A stretch of 64,000 bases of DNA from Flammeovirgaceae bacterium UBA5008 (GCA_002398365.1 DGYK01000063.1:131719-195718); one strand, 5' to 3'; counted from the first letter of the stretch, positions 16,551-26,309 are shown. Program-made: numbers and translations. Notes: generated by a model from the sequence alone, not told the origin.

Positions 16551-19166
16551 TTGAAAAAGAGTAGCCCTACATCATCATTTGCGCTTCGCTTTCTAGCTTG
16601 GTTTTGTCCACCAAGTCTTTATGAAAGTATTGAAGGTGATTTGCTTGAACAATTTCAAGAAGACGCTCAAGCCTTTGGTGAAAAGCAAGCCTATCAAAAG
16701 CTTTTTTGGAATGCAATTAAATTTCTTCGACCGGGAATCATTTTGCGGAATAAATTTTCACTTAACCTATTCGATCAGTTTATGTTTTTAAACTACTTCA
16801 AAGTGGCTTCGCGCGTGATGATACGCAACAAGGCTTTTACATTAATCAACGTATTTGGTCTTACACTAGGCCTCACAGGAGCTATCTTACTTTTTTTGTG
16901 GATTGGGCGCGAATTTACGTACGATCAATTTCATGCCGACAAAGATCGTATTTACAAAGCGTGGAATCGTGCCACTGATAATGGAAATATCAGTTGCTGG
17001 GATGTAACTCCACGTGTGCTCGCACCTACTTTGCAAGAAGGATTCTCTTCGATAGAAAGCGCGGTAAGTTATGCGAGCTGGGGCGATCAGTTACTGTTTA
17101 CGGTAGGCGAAAATCGTTTGCTCAAATCTTCTGGCGCCTATACTGATTCAAGTTTTCTGCACATCTTCAGCTTTCCTTTGCTGAAAGGAGATGCGCACAC
17201 TGCGCTGCGCGAACCCGCTTCGATTGTACTAACCGAACACTTTGCCAAAGAGTTGTTTGGTGACAAAGATCCATTTGGAGAAACACTCAACATTGGAGCT
17301 TCCGGCAATACATTTCCCTTAAAAATTACCGGCATATTAAAAGATCTGCCCACCAACACCGAATTCAAATTTGAATATCTCATTCCATTTCACTTTGTAG
17401 ACCAACTCCAAGGGGGTATGGAGCGCAACTGGGGCAACAACTCCGTTGCTTCGTATATCAAACTTAAAGCAGGAAGCAATCTGGAATCCGTCAATCAGCA
17501 AATCAAAGACATCGCCAGAAAAAATCGGGGGCAATCTAAAAACATTGACATCTTCTTGTACCCACTCACCGAAATGCGTTTGTACTCGAAGTTTGAAAAT
17601 GGGATCCCTTCCGGTGGTCGAATCGAAATCATTCGCATGCTGGCTATTCTGGGCACCTGTCTGGTGGTGATCGCCTGCATTAACTTTATCAATTTGAGTA
17701 CAGCGCGGGCACAAAGAAGAGCTAAAGAAGTAGCCGTGCGAAAAGTGAGTGGTGCTTTCCGGTTCTCATTGGTCGCACAGTTTTTATGCGAGTCCATTTT
17801 AACAGCTGCTGCTGCCGGTATTGTTTCGGTGGGCGTTGCTTACCTCGTACTACCATTATTCAGCAATCTGGTTCAACAACCTTTGAAATTAGATATTGCC
17901 AGTCCAATTGTTTGGGGTGTTGGTTTAGTTTTCACAATTATAATTGGCGCGTTAGCAGGCGTTTACCCAGCGTTATATATTTCATCCTTTCAGCCAGTAA
18001 AAATCCTGAAGGGTATGAAGTTGTCTGCATCCACAAGAAGCATCACACGGAATTTCTTAGTAGTTATTCAATTTGGATTTGCCGTGATGCTGGTGATCTC
18101 TGCTATTGTTATTCAACGCCAGATCAACTTCGTACAAAACAGAGATACCGGTTATTCAAAAGATCACCTCCTCTATCAATATATGACAGGTGACTTATCA
18201 AAGAATTATTTGGCCTATAAAAATGAATTACTGCAATCAGGTATTGCCGAATCAGTAACAAAAACAAGTGCACCAATTACCGAGCGGTGGAGCAATACAT
18301 CGAGTATTGGGTGGAATGGTAAAGATCCACAAACCAATATTTTGTTCGAACGATTTTATATGGATGAGCATATTTCATCCACAGCCAAATTTACTTTAGT
18401 AGAAGGTCGTGATATGGATCTAACGCGATTTCCTTCTGACTCTACTGCCGTTATTATCAATGAAACTTCCGCGAAAGCGATGGGCTTTCAACAACCAATT
18501 GGCGAACTGATTACTGACAACGGGCAGGAGTGGCATGTGGTAGGCGTAGTGAAAGATTTTGTTCTTACTTCGCCTTTTCAAAAAGTAGAGCCATTGCTAC
18601 TATTCGGCTGCAAAAGCGATTGGGCTTTCAATGTTATTCACATTCGGTTAAACGCAAACGACAATGCACAGCAAAGTATTGCTAAGTTATCAGAATTGGC
18701 AAAGAAGTATAATCCAGGATATCCGTTTGAATATCACTTTGTAGACGTTGAATACGAAAACAAATTTGCAAACCTGAAGACTACCCAGTTGATAACTAAT
18801 ATTTTTTCTGCTATTGCCATTATTATAGCAGGCTTAGGATTACTTGGCTTATCAACTTACATGATCGAAGTTCGCGAAAAAGAAATCGGCATTCGCAAAG
18901 TAATGGGCGGCTCCGTAGCAAACATAACTCAACTATTGACAACGACTTCGTTAAAACCCATCTTTATTGCTATTGTATTGTTCAGTCCGTTTGGATGGAT
19001 GTCCATGAAATGGTGGTTAAACTCATATGCTTATCGCATTGATTTAACCTTTTTGACGATCGCATACGCTGCAGCAGCTATCCTATTCATTTCAGTTTCC
19101 ATCATCAGTGTTCAAGTAATCCGTGCAGCTAAAGCAAATCCAGTGGATACGTTACGCAATGAATAA
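16551..19166 (+). CDS. FtsX/MacB-like permease with permease-prefix domain
   Basis: An 871-residue membrane protein. The N-terminal 70 residues form a soluble prefix (ALRFLAWFCPPSLYESIEGDLLEQF) seen in permeases that pair with PadR regulators. A first membrane helix is near 97-116, a large periplasmic MacB-type domain follows, and FtsX-like membrane modules lie about 370-490 and 745-865. No ATPase gene is adjacent. The start is TTG at 16551: the frame upstream contains only a TGA stop at 16503 and no ATG or GTG. Likely role is envelope transport or mechanotransmission of a MacB-type system, substrate unknown. Confidence 0.87.
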   Translation: MKKSSPTSSFALRFLAWFCPPSLYESIEGDLLEQFQEDAQAFGEKQAYQKLFWNAIKFLRPGIILRNKFSLNLFDQFMFLNYFKVASRVMIRNKAFTLINVFGLTLGLTGAILLFLWIGREFTYDQFHADKDRIYKAWNRATDNGNISCWDVTPRVLAPTLQEGFSSIESAVSYASWGDQLLFTVGENRLLKSSGAYTDSSFLHIFSFPLLKGDAHTALREPASIVLTEHFAKELFGDKDPFGETLNIGASGNTFPLKITGILKDLPTNTEFKFEYLIPFHFVDQLQGGMERNWGNNSVASYIKLKAGSNLESVNQQIKDIARKNRGQSKNIDIFLYPLTEMRLYSKFENGIPSGGRIEIIRMLAILGTCLVVIACINFINLSTARAQRRAKEVAVRKVSGAFRFSLVAQFLCESILTAAAAGIVSVGVAYLVLPLFSNLVQQPLKLDIASPIVWGVGLVFTIIIGALAGVYPALYISSFQPVKILKGMKLSASTRSITRNFLVVIQFGFAVMLVISAIVIQRQINFVQNRDTGYSKDHLLYQYMTGDLSKNYLAYKNELLQSGIAESVTKTSAPITERWSNTSSIGWNGKDPQTNILFERFYMDEHISSTAKFTLVEGRDMDLTRFPSDSTAVIINETSAKAMGFQQPIGELITDNGQEWHVVGVVKDFVLTSPFQKVEPLLLFGCKSDWAFNVIHIRLNANDNAQQSIAKLSELAKKYNPGYPFEYHFVDVEYENKFANLKTTQLITNIFSAIAIIIAGLGLLGLSTYMIEVREKEIGIRKVMGGSVANITQLLTTTSLKPIFIAIVLFSPFGWMSMKWWLNSYAYRIDLTFLTIAYAAAAILFISVSIISVQVIRAAKANPVDTLRNE

Positions 19167-20010
19167 ACTTGTCTTTTCGCTTTATATTCTATTTGCGATT
19201 ACCTGTACAAAAGGGACCGCTCAAGTTATTCGAGGAAAAGTAATAGAAACTGAATCCAATACTGCGATTCCGTATGTGAACATTGGTATTATCCATCGTG
19301 GGTTAGGTACTGTCTCAAACCAGAATGGCGAGTTTGATCTCGACATTAGTAATGTATCTACTGATGATAGTATCAAATTCTCTTCCATCGGATACTTATC
19401 AAAACAATTTGTATTGCGTGATTTTATAAATCAGTTTAGTTCCCTGAAATTAAATGAAGTCAGCTTAACCCCGCATGTAATCGTATTACAGGAAGTAACT
19501 ATCAACAGCAAAGGCAACAAGCCGCTCACGTTTGGCCATTTGCCTAAATCACGATTTACCAAAGCGGGATTTACTGTCAATCGATTGGGTCACGAAATAG
19601 GAACATTCTTTGAGCGTGAAGATTCTTCTCTATTAATTTTGGATAGTGTACAACTTAACTTCGTTTCATGTACATATGATTCCGTGTTTATTCGCTTAAA
19701 TGTATATGACGTGCGTGGTGATGAAATAAAAAACATTTTGCCAGAAAACGTATTCGTTCACCTCGCCAGAAAAAAAGTATTATCAAAACCCATCATTGAT
19801 TTGACGCCTTATCAACTAATGATTGGCAAAAAATATCTGATTTCAATTGAGCTTGTTAAAGACCTTGGAGAGTTGGGATTAAAGTTTTACGCTTCTTTAA
19901 AAGTAGACCACAATCCAACTTTATATCGGGCAACCAGTCATGCTCGATGGGAAAAAGCGATTCATCAGGGAAAACCCATTGGCATAAGCATCATTGCTTT
20001 TGCCCATTGA
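19159..20010 (+). CDS. Secreted protein with carboxypeptidase-regulatory-like domain
   Basis: A 283-residue protein whose start overlaps the permease stop by 8 bases. A signal peptide covers about residues 1-22, ending near GTAQ. The next 85 residues form a carboxypeptidase-regulatory-like beta-sandwich (VIRGKVIETESNTAIPYVNI ... NGEFDLDI), as in the N-terminal part of SusC-like and DUF5686 proteins. The remaining 170 residues, rich in beta-strand pattern, are not recognised. It is probably exported to the outer membrane or periplasm. The overlap suggests co-expression with the permease. Confidence 0.75.
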   Translation: MNKLVFSLYILFAITCTKGTAQVIRGKVIETESNTAIPYVNIGIIHRGLGTVSNQNGEFDLDISNVSTDDSIKFSSIGYLSKQFVLRDFINQFSSLKLNEVSLTPHVIVLQEVTINSKGNKPLTFGHLPKSRFTKAGFTVNRLGHEIGTFFEREDSSLLILDSVQLNFVSCTYDSVFIRLNVYDVRGDEIKNILPENVFVHLARKKVLSKPIIDLTPYQLMIGKKYLISIELVKDLGELGLKFYASLKVDHNPTLYRATSHARWEKAIHQGKPIGISIIAFAH

Positions 20011-20067
20011 CATTCTAAAGAATCAATTCCTAGAATAAATTCCAAAACGATTCCATATATTTCCTAT

Positions 20068-21162
20068 ATGGATCAAAATAGATATTTATCACTGGATGTG
20101 CTTCGGGGTATCACCGTTACGTTGATGATCATCGTCAATACACCGGGAAATGGAGAGACTACATTTGCTCCTTTGCATCATGCCGCGTGGCATGGGTTTA
20201 CGCCCACCGACTTGGTGTTTCCTACATTTATGTTTGTAGTAGGAAATGCTCTCAGCTTTGCTATGGGTAAATACGAAGCACTTGGCAATGCAGAGGTATT
20301 GAAAAAGATATTGAAGCGCACGTTTATTATTTTCTTGCTGGGATATCTGATGTATTGGTTTCCATTTGTCATGCTAAATGAGGACGGCAGTTATACGCTT
20401 TCCCCGATCAGCAACACACGTATTTTTGGGGTATTGCAACGAATCGCTTTGGGCTACGGACTAGGTGCGCTGATTATTCATTTTTGGAAGTTGCGAGGCG
20501 CGATGATCTTTAGTGTATTGGCATTGATCACGTATTGGATTATTTTATTCTTTTTTGGCGACTACACATTAACCGGCAATGCGGTTCTCTTTTTAGACAA
20601 ATACTTGTTGGGCGAAAATCATTTATATCATGGTGAAGGAATCGCTTTTGATCCGGAAGGTTTGTTGAGCACATTGCCCGCCATTGTCAATGTATTAGCA
20701 GGTTACGTAACCGGAAAATTTATTCAGCAAAAAGGAAATACGTACGAAGCTATTTCAAAAATGTTGATAGCCGGTGTTGTGTTGATATTCATTGCGCTTT
20801 GTTGGGACTTGGTTTTCCCGATCAATAAAAAGTTATGGACAAGTTCATTTGTACTCTTAACAGTTGGATTGGATTTAGCTGTGCTGGGAATACTCATCTA
20901 TGTAATCGATATTGTTAAAGAACAGCGGTGGACTTACTTCTTTGAAGTGTTTGGTAAGAATACACTTTTCATTTATCTGTTGTCGGAAGTGGGAATCATT
21001 CTCTTGTACTTTTTCAATCGCTACACATGGATATTCGATCATATATTCCTACCTGCCTTTGGTGGATATGTAGGATCGCTTCTTTTTGCCATTAGCTGGA
21101 TGCTAATTTGTTGGGCTGTTGGATATCTGTTAGACAAAAAGAAAATCTATATAAAAGTATAG
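20068..21162 (+). CDS. Acyltransferase-like multi-pass membrane protein (heparan acetyltransferase/NagX-like)
   Basis: A 364-residue protein with about ten membrane helices. The N-terminus, SLDVLRGITVTLMIIVN followed by HAAWHGFTPTDLVFPTFMF, is the hallmark of the DUF5009/HGSNAT-like family, which includes human heparan-alpha-glucosaminide N-acetyltransferase and bacterial NagX found in amino-sugar gene clusters. The conserved His in the AAWHG segment is the candidate catalytic residue. Acetylation of an amino sugar across the membrane is a reasonable inference; no sugar genes are adjacent. Confidence 0.82.
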   Translation: MDQNRYLSLDVLRGITVTLMIIVNTPGNGETTFAPLHHAAWHGFTPTDLVFPTFMFVVGNALSFAMGKYEALGNAEVLKKILKRTFIIFLLGYLMYWFPFVMLNEDGSYTLSPISNTRIFGVLQRIALGYGLGALIIHFWKLRGAMIFSVLALITYWIILFFFGDYTLTGNAVLFLDKYLLGENHLYHGEGIAFDPEGLLSTLPAIVNVLAGYVTGKFIQQKGNTYEAISKMLIAGVVLIFIALCWDLVFPINKKLWTSSFVLLTVGLDLAVLGILIYVIDIVKEQRWTYFFEVFGKNTLFIYLLSEVGIILLYFFNRYTWIFDHIFLPAFGGYVGSLLFAISWMLICWAVGYLLDKKKIYIKV

Positions 21163-21202
21163 TCTGCCTTTAATCGGAGAAGTTCCTGATTAAAAGCAGA
21201 CT
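21161..21202. terminator. Long hairpin, bidirectional terminator between convergent genes
   Basis: A 15-bp stem with one mismatch (AGTCTGCCTTTAATC at 21161-21175, its partner at 21188-21202), loop of 12 bases, lying between the stops of the acyltransferase-like gene and the convergent S10 peptidase. It begins inside the last codons. Flanking T and A runs are modest, so its strength is uncertain. Confidence 0.6.
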
Positions 21203-21227
21203 AACTTAATTTTAAAACCAAGATCGC

Positions 21228-22709
21228 TTAATACTTAGCCGCGCCTGTCGGTGTACTCTTTTTGATAAAATCGCGAATATGCTCGTTAGAAGAAACTAAA
21301 TCTTCAGCACGTAAATACATCATGTGACCGCTGCGATAGCCTTCAAAGCGCAAGCGATCTTTCATTTTACCGCTCGGATCTAATTGCCACATCGAATACT
21401 TCGCATCGAAATACGTAGTAGCTCCATCATAATATCCTGATTGAATCATTACCTGCAAGTATGGATTCTCCGCCATCGCCTGACGCAGGTTTTCACCTGT
21501 CTTGTCATTTGAGTTGTCCCACGGACGCACAGGGCCAAACATGTTGTATTGCAAATCGGTTTTATATTTCAGAACATCACGTAAGTAATAATTGATGGCT
21601 GGTGTGAAGGAATGCAACCACGAAGTAAGCTCTGAATTGTAATCAGGTTGATCGCCTGCCTGCTGACGATCAATACCTAAATAACGAGAATCCAATCGGC
21701 CTACGGTCAATCCTTTTTCACGCAGTAAATCTTTCCAGAAATATTGTGTGGGTACTGCCAGGTTGTGATGCATCACGGTGCGCTCCGATAAGCCGGAGTA
21801 ACGAGACACTTTAGCTGCGATTTGTTTTTTCTTCGCTTCGTCTAAAAACCCACCACGAGCCAATGCCGGAATAAATTCATCGATGGTGAAAGCTTCTGCT
21901 TCGGTCAACACTTCATTCAAATCTTTTTGTTGCAAATCGGCTGGTAATGCTTTTTGATACCAAGCCGCTGCAGTATAATAAGGTAGTGAGAGTGCATCGT
22001 TCACAGCGCCATCTCGTTTTATTCCCAAATCTGTGGGTGATACGAGAATCACGCCATTCAAATACATCCAATGTGAATTTTGCAACTCCAATGCTAAACC
22101 GGAAACGCGCGTTGTTCCATAGCTTTCGCCAATTAAATATTTAGGTGATGTCCATCTTCCTTGGCGGGAAACGAAATTGTCAACCCAATCGCCCAAGTAT
22201 TTGATATCAGCATTCACGCCAAAGAAAGTGGACTTCTCTGCTTTCGGATCGAGGATGCGTGAGAAACCCGTGTTGACCGGATCGACATACACAATATCAG
22301 CAACATCTAAAATGGAATTTGGGTTATCGTGAATTCCGTACGGTTGCACCGGATATCCTTCAGAGTCAATATTTAAAACTTTAGGACCGGTGTAGGCCAC
22401 ATGCATCCACACCGATGCAGAGCCTGGGCCACCGTTGAATGAAATCACTAACGGTCTTCTGGATTTATCACTTACGTCAGTACGCTCATAGTATGTATAA
22501 AACAAAGAAGCACTCGGTTTGCCTTCGGCATTCCAAACGGGTTGCGTTCCGGCCGTTACTTTGTAGGGAACTACTTTACCCTTGATGGTAATTTGCCCTG
22601 TGGAGTTAACCGCAGACTCTGCCGGAAGAACACGCTCTTGGGCATTCACAAAATTTGAAATGACAAGGAATGAAATCGAAAGATAGATTGATATTTTTTT
22701 CATAGGCAT
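21228..22709 (-). CDS. Secreted S10 family serine carboxypeptidase
   Basis: A 493-residue peptidase with a signal peptide (through about residue 23, NAQ). Visible are the substrate-binding FNGGPGSASVW (91-101), the nucleophile in GESYG (Ser196), an Asp candidate in DGATTYFD near residue 428 and the His in SGHMMYL. These match the S10 carboxypeptidases that remove C-terminal residues from peptides. It should act in the periplasm or outside the cell. It is monocistronic and convergent with the acyltransferase-like gene. Start may be Met1 or Met3. Confidence 0.9.
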   Translation of the reverse strand: MPMKKISIYLSISFLVISNFVNAQERVLPAESAVNSTGQITIKGKVVPYKVTAGTQPVWNAEGKPSASLFYTYYERTDVSDKSRRPLVISFNGGPGSASVWMHVAYTGPKVLNIDSEGYPVQPYGIHDNPNSILDVADIVYVDPVNTGFSRILDPKAEKSTFFGVNADIKYLGDWVDNFVSRQGRWTSPKYLIGESYGTTRVSGLALELQNSHWMYLNGVILVSPTDLGIKRDGAVNDALSLPYYTAAAWYQKALPADLQQKDLNEVLTEAEAFTIDEFIPALARGGFLDEAKKKQIAAKVSRYSGLSERTVMHHNLAVPTQYFWKDLLREKGLTVGRLDSRYLGIDRQQAGDQPDYNSELTSWLHSFTPAINYYLRDVLKYKTDLQYNMFGPVRPWDNSNDKTGENLRQAMAENPYLQVMIQSGYYDGATTYFDAKYSMWQLDPSGKMKDRLRFEGYRSGHMMYLRAEDLVSSNEHIRDFIKKSTPTGAAKY

Positions 22710-22801
22710 AGAATAAATAAACTGATCCTAAGTTAATTAGACCTCACTAACTTTAAGTAGCCTGTATTACAAAGATTTGAATTAGTTGGATAAACGGTAT
22801 T

Positions 22802-23983
22802 TTATTCGCCTTCCACTTGCTTCGGTGCACGCTTGCTACCTCCATACAACTCATACTCCAATAAACGGCAATCCAATTGTGCAGTATAAAATTCTAAACG
22901 CTTGCTGGTCTTCAGTCCAATTTTTTTGGCGAGATCCGGATTTCCTGTAAAGATATAGCCCGTATACCCCTGACATTTCTTCTTCATAAAATCACCGATG
23001 CGTCCATAAGTCTCTTGTAACTCAGTAACATCACCCAGACGTTCACCATATTCGGGATTGAGATAAATAACTCCCGGTTTTTCAGGAATGATTGTCTCTT
23101 CAAAATCACACACAGCAAAATCAATAAGCGACTCTACACCGGCAATACCAGCATTTACTTTGGACACATGAATGGCGTCTTCACTAATATCAGTAGCAAT
23201 AATTTTTAAATCAGGGAGCACAGCAATTTTTTCATTCAGCAATTGCAGTTCGCTTTCATACACCGCTGCATCATACCCTAACACGTGCATGAACGAATAA
23301 TTTTTGCGATACAATCCCGGCCTGCGATTGGTGGCGATCAGTGCTGCTTCAATGGCTAGTGTACCCGATCCACACATCGGATTTACAAAAGCTGATTGAC
23401 GATCCCACTTAGTGGCAAAAATAGTCGCAGCTGCCAATGCTTCAAGCATCGGTGCTTGACCGGGAATTTTGCGGTAGCCATGCTTGGCCAATGTTTGTCC
23501 GGACGTGTCAAAAAAAACTTCGACATCGCGATCATTCCAATACAAATGAACAACGGCTTTGTCGTGCGAAGGTCCGGAGTCGGGACGCTTGGCAAACTCT
23601 CTACGCATTTTATCGACAATGGCATCTTTCACCTTTACGTTCACAAACATATCGTTGTTGACGGTAAAGTGTTTCGCATTGCTCGTTACCGAAAAATAAC
23701 CGTCAATCGGTAATAGCGTCTCCCATGGATAGCGTAACAATTGATTGTACACTTCTTCGGGGCTGTTGGCTGTAAACTCTTTGAGCGAATACAGCACCTG
23801 GCTGGCACAACGCAAGTTGAGGTTGAGGCGGATGCAATCATTGACCGTGCCGCGCAATTCAACTCCAGTGATGAACTTATGGTCTATCTCAAAGCCTAGG
23901 TCTTGCACTTCCTGCACCAGAAACGGTGAAAGTCTTTTATGACACGTAATAATTATTTTGCTGGTGGTGGTGAAGATACTCAA
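22802..23983 (-). CDS. THUMP-domain RNA methyltransferase, RlmL-like
   Basis: A 393-residue protein with an N-terminal THUMP-type RNA-binding region (about 40-165) and a C-terminal class I methyltransferase fold. Motif I is VNPMCGSGTLAIEAAL (near 203-218), and the acidic residue binding S-adenosylmethionine lies in ATDISEDAI. Motif IV reads NPEYGERLG rather than the NPPYGERLG of Escherichia coli RlmL, which methylates 23S rRNA G2445. I believe the substitution is common in related Bacteroidota proteins but cannot check. The target nucleotide is therefore by analogy. It is the last gene after a small ORF and oxyR on the same strand. Confidence 0.88.
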   Translation of the reverse strand: MSIFTTTSKIIITCHKRLSPFLVQEVQDLGFEIDHKFITGVELRGTVNDCIRLNLNLRCASQVLYSLKEFTANSPEEVYNQLLRYPWETLLPIDGYFSVTSNAKHFTVNNDMFVNVKVKDAIVDKMRREFAKRPDSGPSHDKAVVHLYWNDRDVEVFFDTSGQTLAKHGYRKIPGQAPMLEALAAATIFATKWDRQSAFVNPMCGSGTLAIEAALIATNRRPGLYRKNYSFMHVLGYDAAVYESELQLLNEKIAVLPDLKIIATDISEDAIHVSKVNAGIAGVESLIDFAVCDFEETIIPEKPGVIYLNPEYGERLGDVTELQETYGRIGDFMKKKCQGYTGYIFTGNPDLAKKIGLKTSKRLEFYTAQLDCRLLEYELYGGSKRAPKQVEGE

Positions 23984-24025
23984 TGTAGTATTTGATTATG
24001 TGGTAAAAATGCTCGAAATAAGTTC

Positions 24026-24202
24026 TCAGCGAAGTTCTTCAGTTAATATCTCTTTTGTCCACTTTCCAATTAACTTCTTACTAAAAGAACGTGCCTCGCT
24101 CAAAGTAAACAATGGCTCATTGGTTTTGATAGGCAATCTCTTTTGAATTACCACAAATTGTCCTTCCCGAATCAAAATGTTTTTTCTTTTTCCAATTTCC
24201 AT
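24026..24202 (-). CDS. Small basic protein of unknown function
   Basis: A 58-residue open frame starting MEIGKRKNIL (24202), rich in Lys and Arg, no cysteine motif, no signal peptide. It lies in the gap between oxyR and the RlmL-like gene on the same strand. A TAnnTTTG match (TAGCTTTG, complement of 24230-24237) is correctly placed upstream. Coding character is plausible but unproven; it could be a chance frame. Confidence 0.45.
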   Translation of the reverse strand: MEIGKRKNILIREGQFVVIQKRLPIKTNEPLFTLSEARSFSKKLIGKWTKEILTEELR

Positions 24203-24229
24203 TATCGTTATAATTTGAAAATGATGGCA

Positions 24230-24237
24230 CAAAGCTA
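24230..24237 (-). promoter_or_regulatory. -7 element upstream of the small gene and the RlmL-like gene
   Basis: TAGCTTTG on the minus strand matches TAnnTTTG and lies 27 bases upstream of the small ORF. A TTTTG -33-like element sits 16 bases further up, slightly closer than usual. It would serve the small ORF and the RlmL-like gene. Confidence 0.4.
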
Positions 24238-24269
24238 ACGAATGCTATTCAAACAAAATCTTACTATTG

Positions 24270-25211
24270 CTACGAATCTATCGGAGTCACATCATGCTTT
24301 CCTTGTATCGTCATCTCCTTCGGAATATTCGCCAATATCTCTCTCTTCAAGGCTTCAATTAAATGATACTTCACAAAATAGCGATACGTAACGATGCTCA
24401 CTTCTCGAACTGGTGCCGGTGACTTGAAGTAGCGAATGTTCTTTAGCTGTGCTTTGGTAAGATCGCGTAATGCCAACTCCGGTAAAATGGTGATGCCATT
24501 ATTCAGATCTACCATCTTGCGCAATGTTTCAATACTGCCTGCTTCGTAGTCCAGGTTTTGCAACAGCGCCTCTTTGCGTTTCAACTCGCAAAGATTCACC
24601 ACCTGCGATCGCAAACAATGACCTTCCTCCAACAACCACAATCGGTTGACGTCAATATCAGCTGCGAGCAAATATTTTTTCTTCATCATTTTCTCTGCTT
24701 GTGATGCGTAGACCACAAACTGCTCATAGAACAAGGGCAACTCTTGCAGAGTCGGATTTTTTAATGGTGTCGCTAAGATGCCGGCATCGAGGTGCTGCGC
24801 ATTGAGCCGCTCGATGATCTGATCGGTAGTGAGTTCGCTGATCTTTAATTTGAGTAACGGATACTTCTTCAAAAATTGATTGAGAAAAAGTGGCAACAAA
24901 TACGGTGCGAGTGTTGGTATAATGCCGATGCGCAACTCGCCACTGATCGTGCCTTTCTGTTGTGCAACTAATTTTTTTAAGTTACCGGCCTCGCCTAAAA
25001 TCATGCGAGCCTGATCTATCACCGTTTGTCCGATCTCTGTTGTTTGTACGGGCTGTTTGCTACGATCAAAGATTTTCACGTCCAGTTCTTCTTCCAACTT
25101 CTGAATCATCATACTCAGCGTAGGCTGCGTCACGTTGCACTTGGCAGCTGCCGCAGAAAAATGCTTCAGCGTATCTACCGCTACAATGTATTCGAGTTGT
25201 TGAAGGTTCAT
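24270..25211 (-). CDS. oxyR: Hydrogen-peroxide-sensing LysR-type regulator OxyR
   Basis: A 313-residue LysR-type regulator. The helix-turn-helix is at the N-terminus (FSAAAAKCNVTQPTLSMMIQ). The redox pair is conserved in EEGHCLRSQVVNLCEL: Cys199 and Cys208, the same spacing and even the same numbering as Escherichia coli OxyR, whose disulfide switches the protein on. It should activate peroxide-defence genes; none is adjacent. It lies 5 bases downstream of proC, so the two are probably co-transcribed. Confidence 0.9.
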   Translation of the reverse strand: MNLQQLEYIVAVDTLKHFSAAAAKCNVTQPTLSMMIQKLEEELDVKIFDRSKQPVQTTEIGQTVIDQARMILGEAGNLKKLVAQQKGTISGELRIGIIPTLAPYLLPLFLNQFLKKYPLLKLKISELTTDQIIERLNAQHLDAGILATPLKNPTLQELPLFYEQFVVYASQAEKMMKKKYLLAADIDVNRLWLLEEGHCLRSQVVNLCELKRKEALLQNLDYEAGSIETLRKMVDLNNGITILPELALRDLTKAQLKNIRYFKSPAPVREVSIVTYRYFVKYHLIEALKREILANIPKEMTIQGKHDVTPIDS

Positions 25212-25216
25212 AAAGA

Positions 25217-26014
25217 TTACGAACTAATCTTTTGATACGAAGCACCAATGCCTCTAATCAGTGAAGAGCTAAATCCGCGGTGCTCCATTTCATTGAGACC
25301 TACAATCGTGCAGCCTTTCGGGGTAGTCACTTTATCGATTTCTTCTTCAGGATGATTATTGCCTTTCAATAAAAGTTCCGCTGCGCCCTTCACGGTTTGT
25401 GCGGCAATCAGGCTGGCGGTTTTGGCATCGAATCCGATTTCAATTCCACCTTGTGTAGCAGCACGGATAAATCGAAGTGCATACGCGATGCCACACGCAC
25501 CTAACACCGTAGCTGCGTCCATCAACTTTTCATCAATAGGAATAGTGACACCCATCTGATCAAACAATTCTTTTACATAAGCCAATTGTTCTGCGGAAGC
25601 ACCCTGCGCACACATACACGTTACAGACTCCTGAATAGCAATGGCCGTATTGGGCATGGCCCTGAAAATGGGAAGCGGTGCGGTGAAAATTTCTGAGAGG
25701 TCTTTCAAAAAAATTCCCGTTACCACACTTATAATAATGTGTCTCTTAGGATCGAAGGTGTTTTTCAAACCGGTCAGCACTTCTTTTACATTGAAGGGCT
25801 TGAGCGCTACAATGATTATTTCGCTTTCGCGGATAGCGGCTTCGTTGTTATCCGTGATGGTTACACCTTTTTCCTGCAGTGGTTGCAGGCGAGATAATGT
25901 CCTGCGTGTTACGGTGAGTTGATTAGGTGTGGCAAAACCACTCTTCAATAATCCTTCGGCCATCGCGATGCCAAGATTTCCTCCGCCAATGATGGCAATT
26001 TTCTTCGTGTTCAT
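25217..26014 (-). CDS. proC: Pyrroline-5-carboxylate reductase
   Basis: A 265-residue enzyme starting at MNTKKIAIIGGGNLGIAMAE (an ATG at 26023 would add three residues). The Rossmann GGGNLG loop is at the N-terminus. The conserved FRAMPNTA segment and the C-terminal TTPKGCTIVGLNEME segment are those of ProC, which reduces pyrroline-5-carboxylate to proline with NAD(P)H. It lies just ahead of oxyR; the pairing is probably of transcription rather than of pathway. Confidence 0.92.
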   Translation of the reverse strand: MNTKKIAIIGGGNLGIAMAEGLLKSGFATPNQLTVTRRTLSRLQPLQEKGVTITDNNEAAIRESEIIIVALKPFNVKEVLTGLKNTFDPKRHIIISVVTGIFLKDLSEIFTAPLPIFRAMPNTAIAIQESVTCMCAQGASAEQLAYVKELFDQMGVTIPIDEKLMDAATVLGACGIAYALRFIRAATQGGIEIGFDAKTASLIAAQTVKGAAELLLKGNNHPEEEIDKVTTPKGCTIVGLNEMEHRGFSSSLIRGIGASYQKISS

Positions 26015-26309
26015 ATCATCCAATAAAGTCTTAAGATAAGGAGCTTTTACGAAAGTACATGACGAAGGCGTTTTGGCTCTATTTCTGGTAGCTTAAATCG
26101 GTTGCAAACTATCTCTGTCATCTTCGCATTTTCTATAAACGGTTAATTCTCCACTTATCGAAAGTTTTATGAACTCCATGTATTATTTCTGATCAAAGGC
26201 AGTTCCTTTTGACTACTTTTAATTTGATTGATTAAAAAGTCGTGCAATTTGAATTGGAGGGTAACATCTTCCTGGTGATCTGTTTAACAAACAAGAAAAT
26301 TTGTAAGAA

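Noticed and set aside
17337..17797. Minus-strand frames opposite the FtsX-like permease
   Set aside because: Shadow frames of a clear permease gene; composition and lack of start signals argue against coding.
26024..26309. Possible tRNA or small RNA in the gap before the first tldD gene
   Set aside because: No cloverleaf, terminator or conserved element was seen in the 286 bases.
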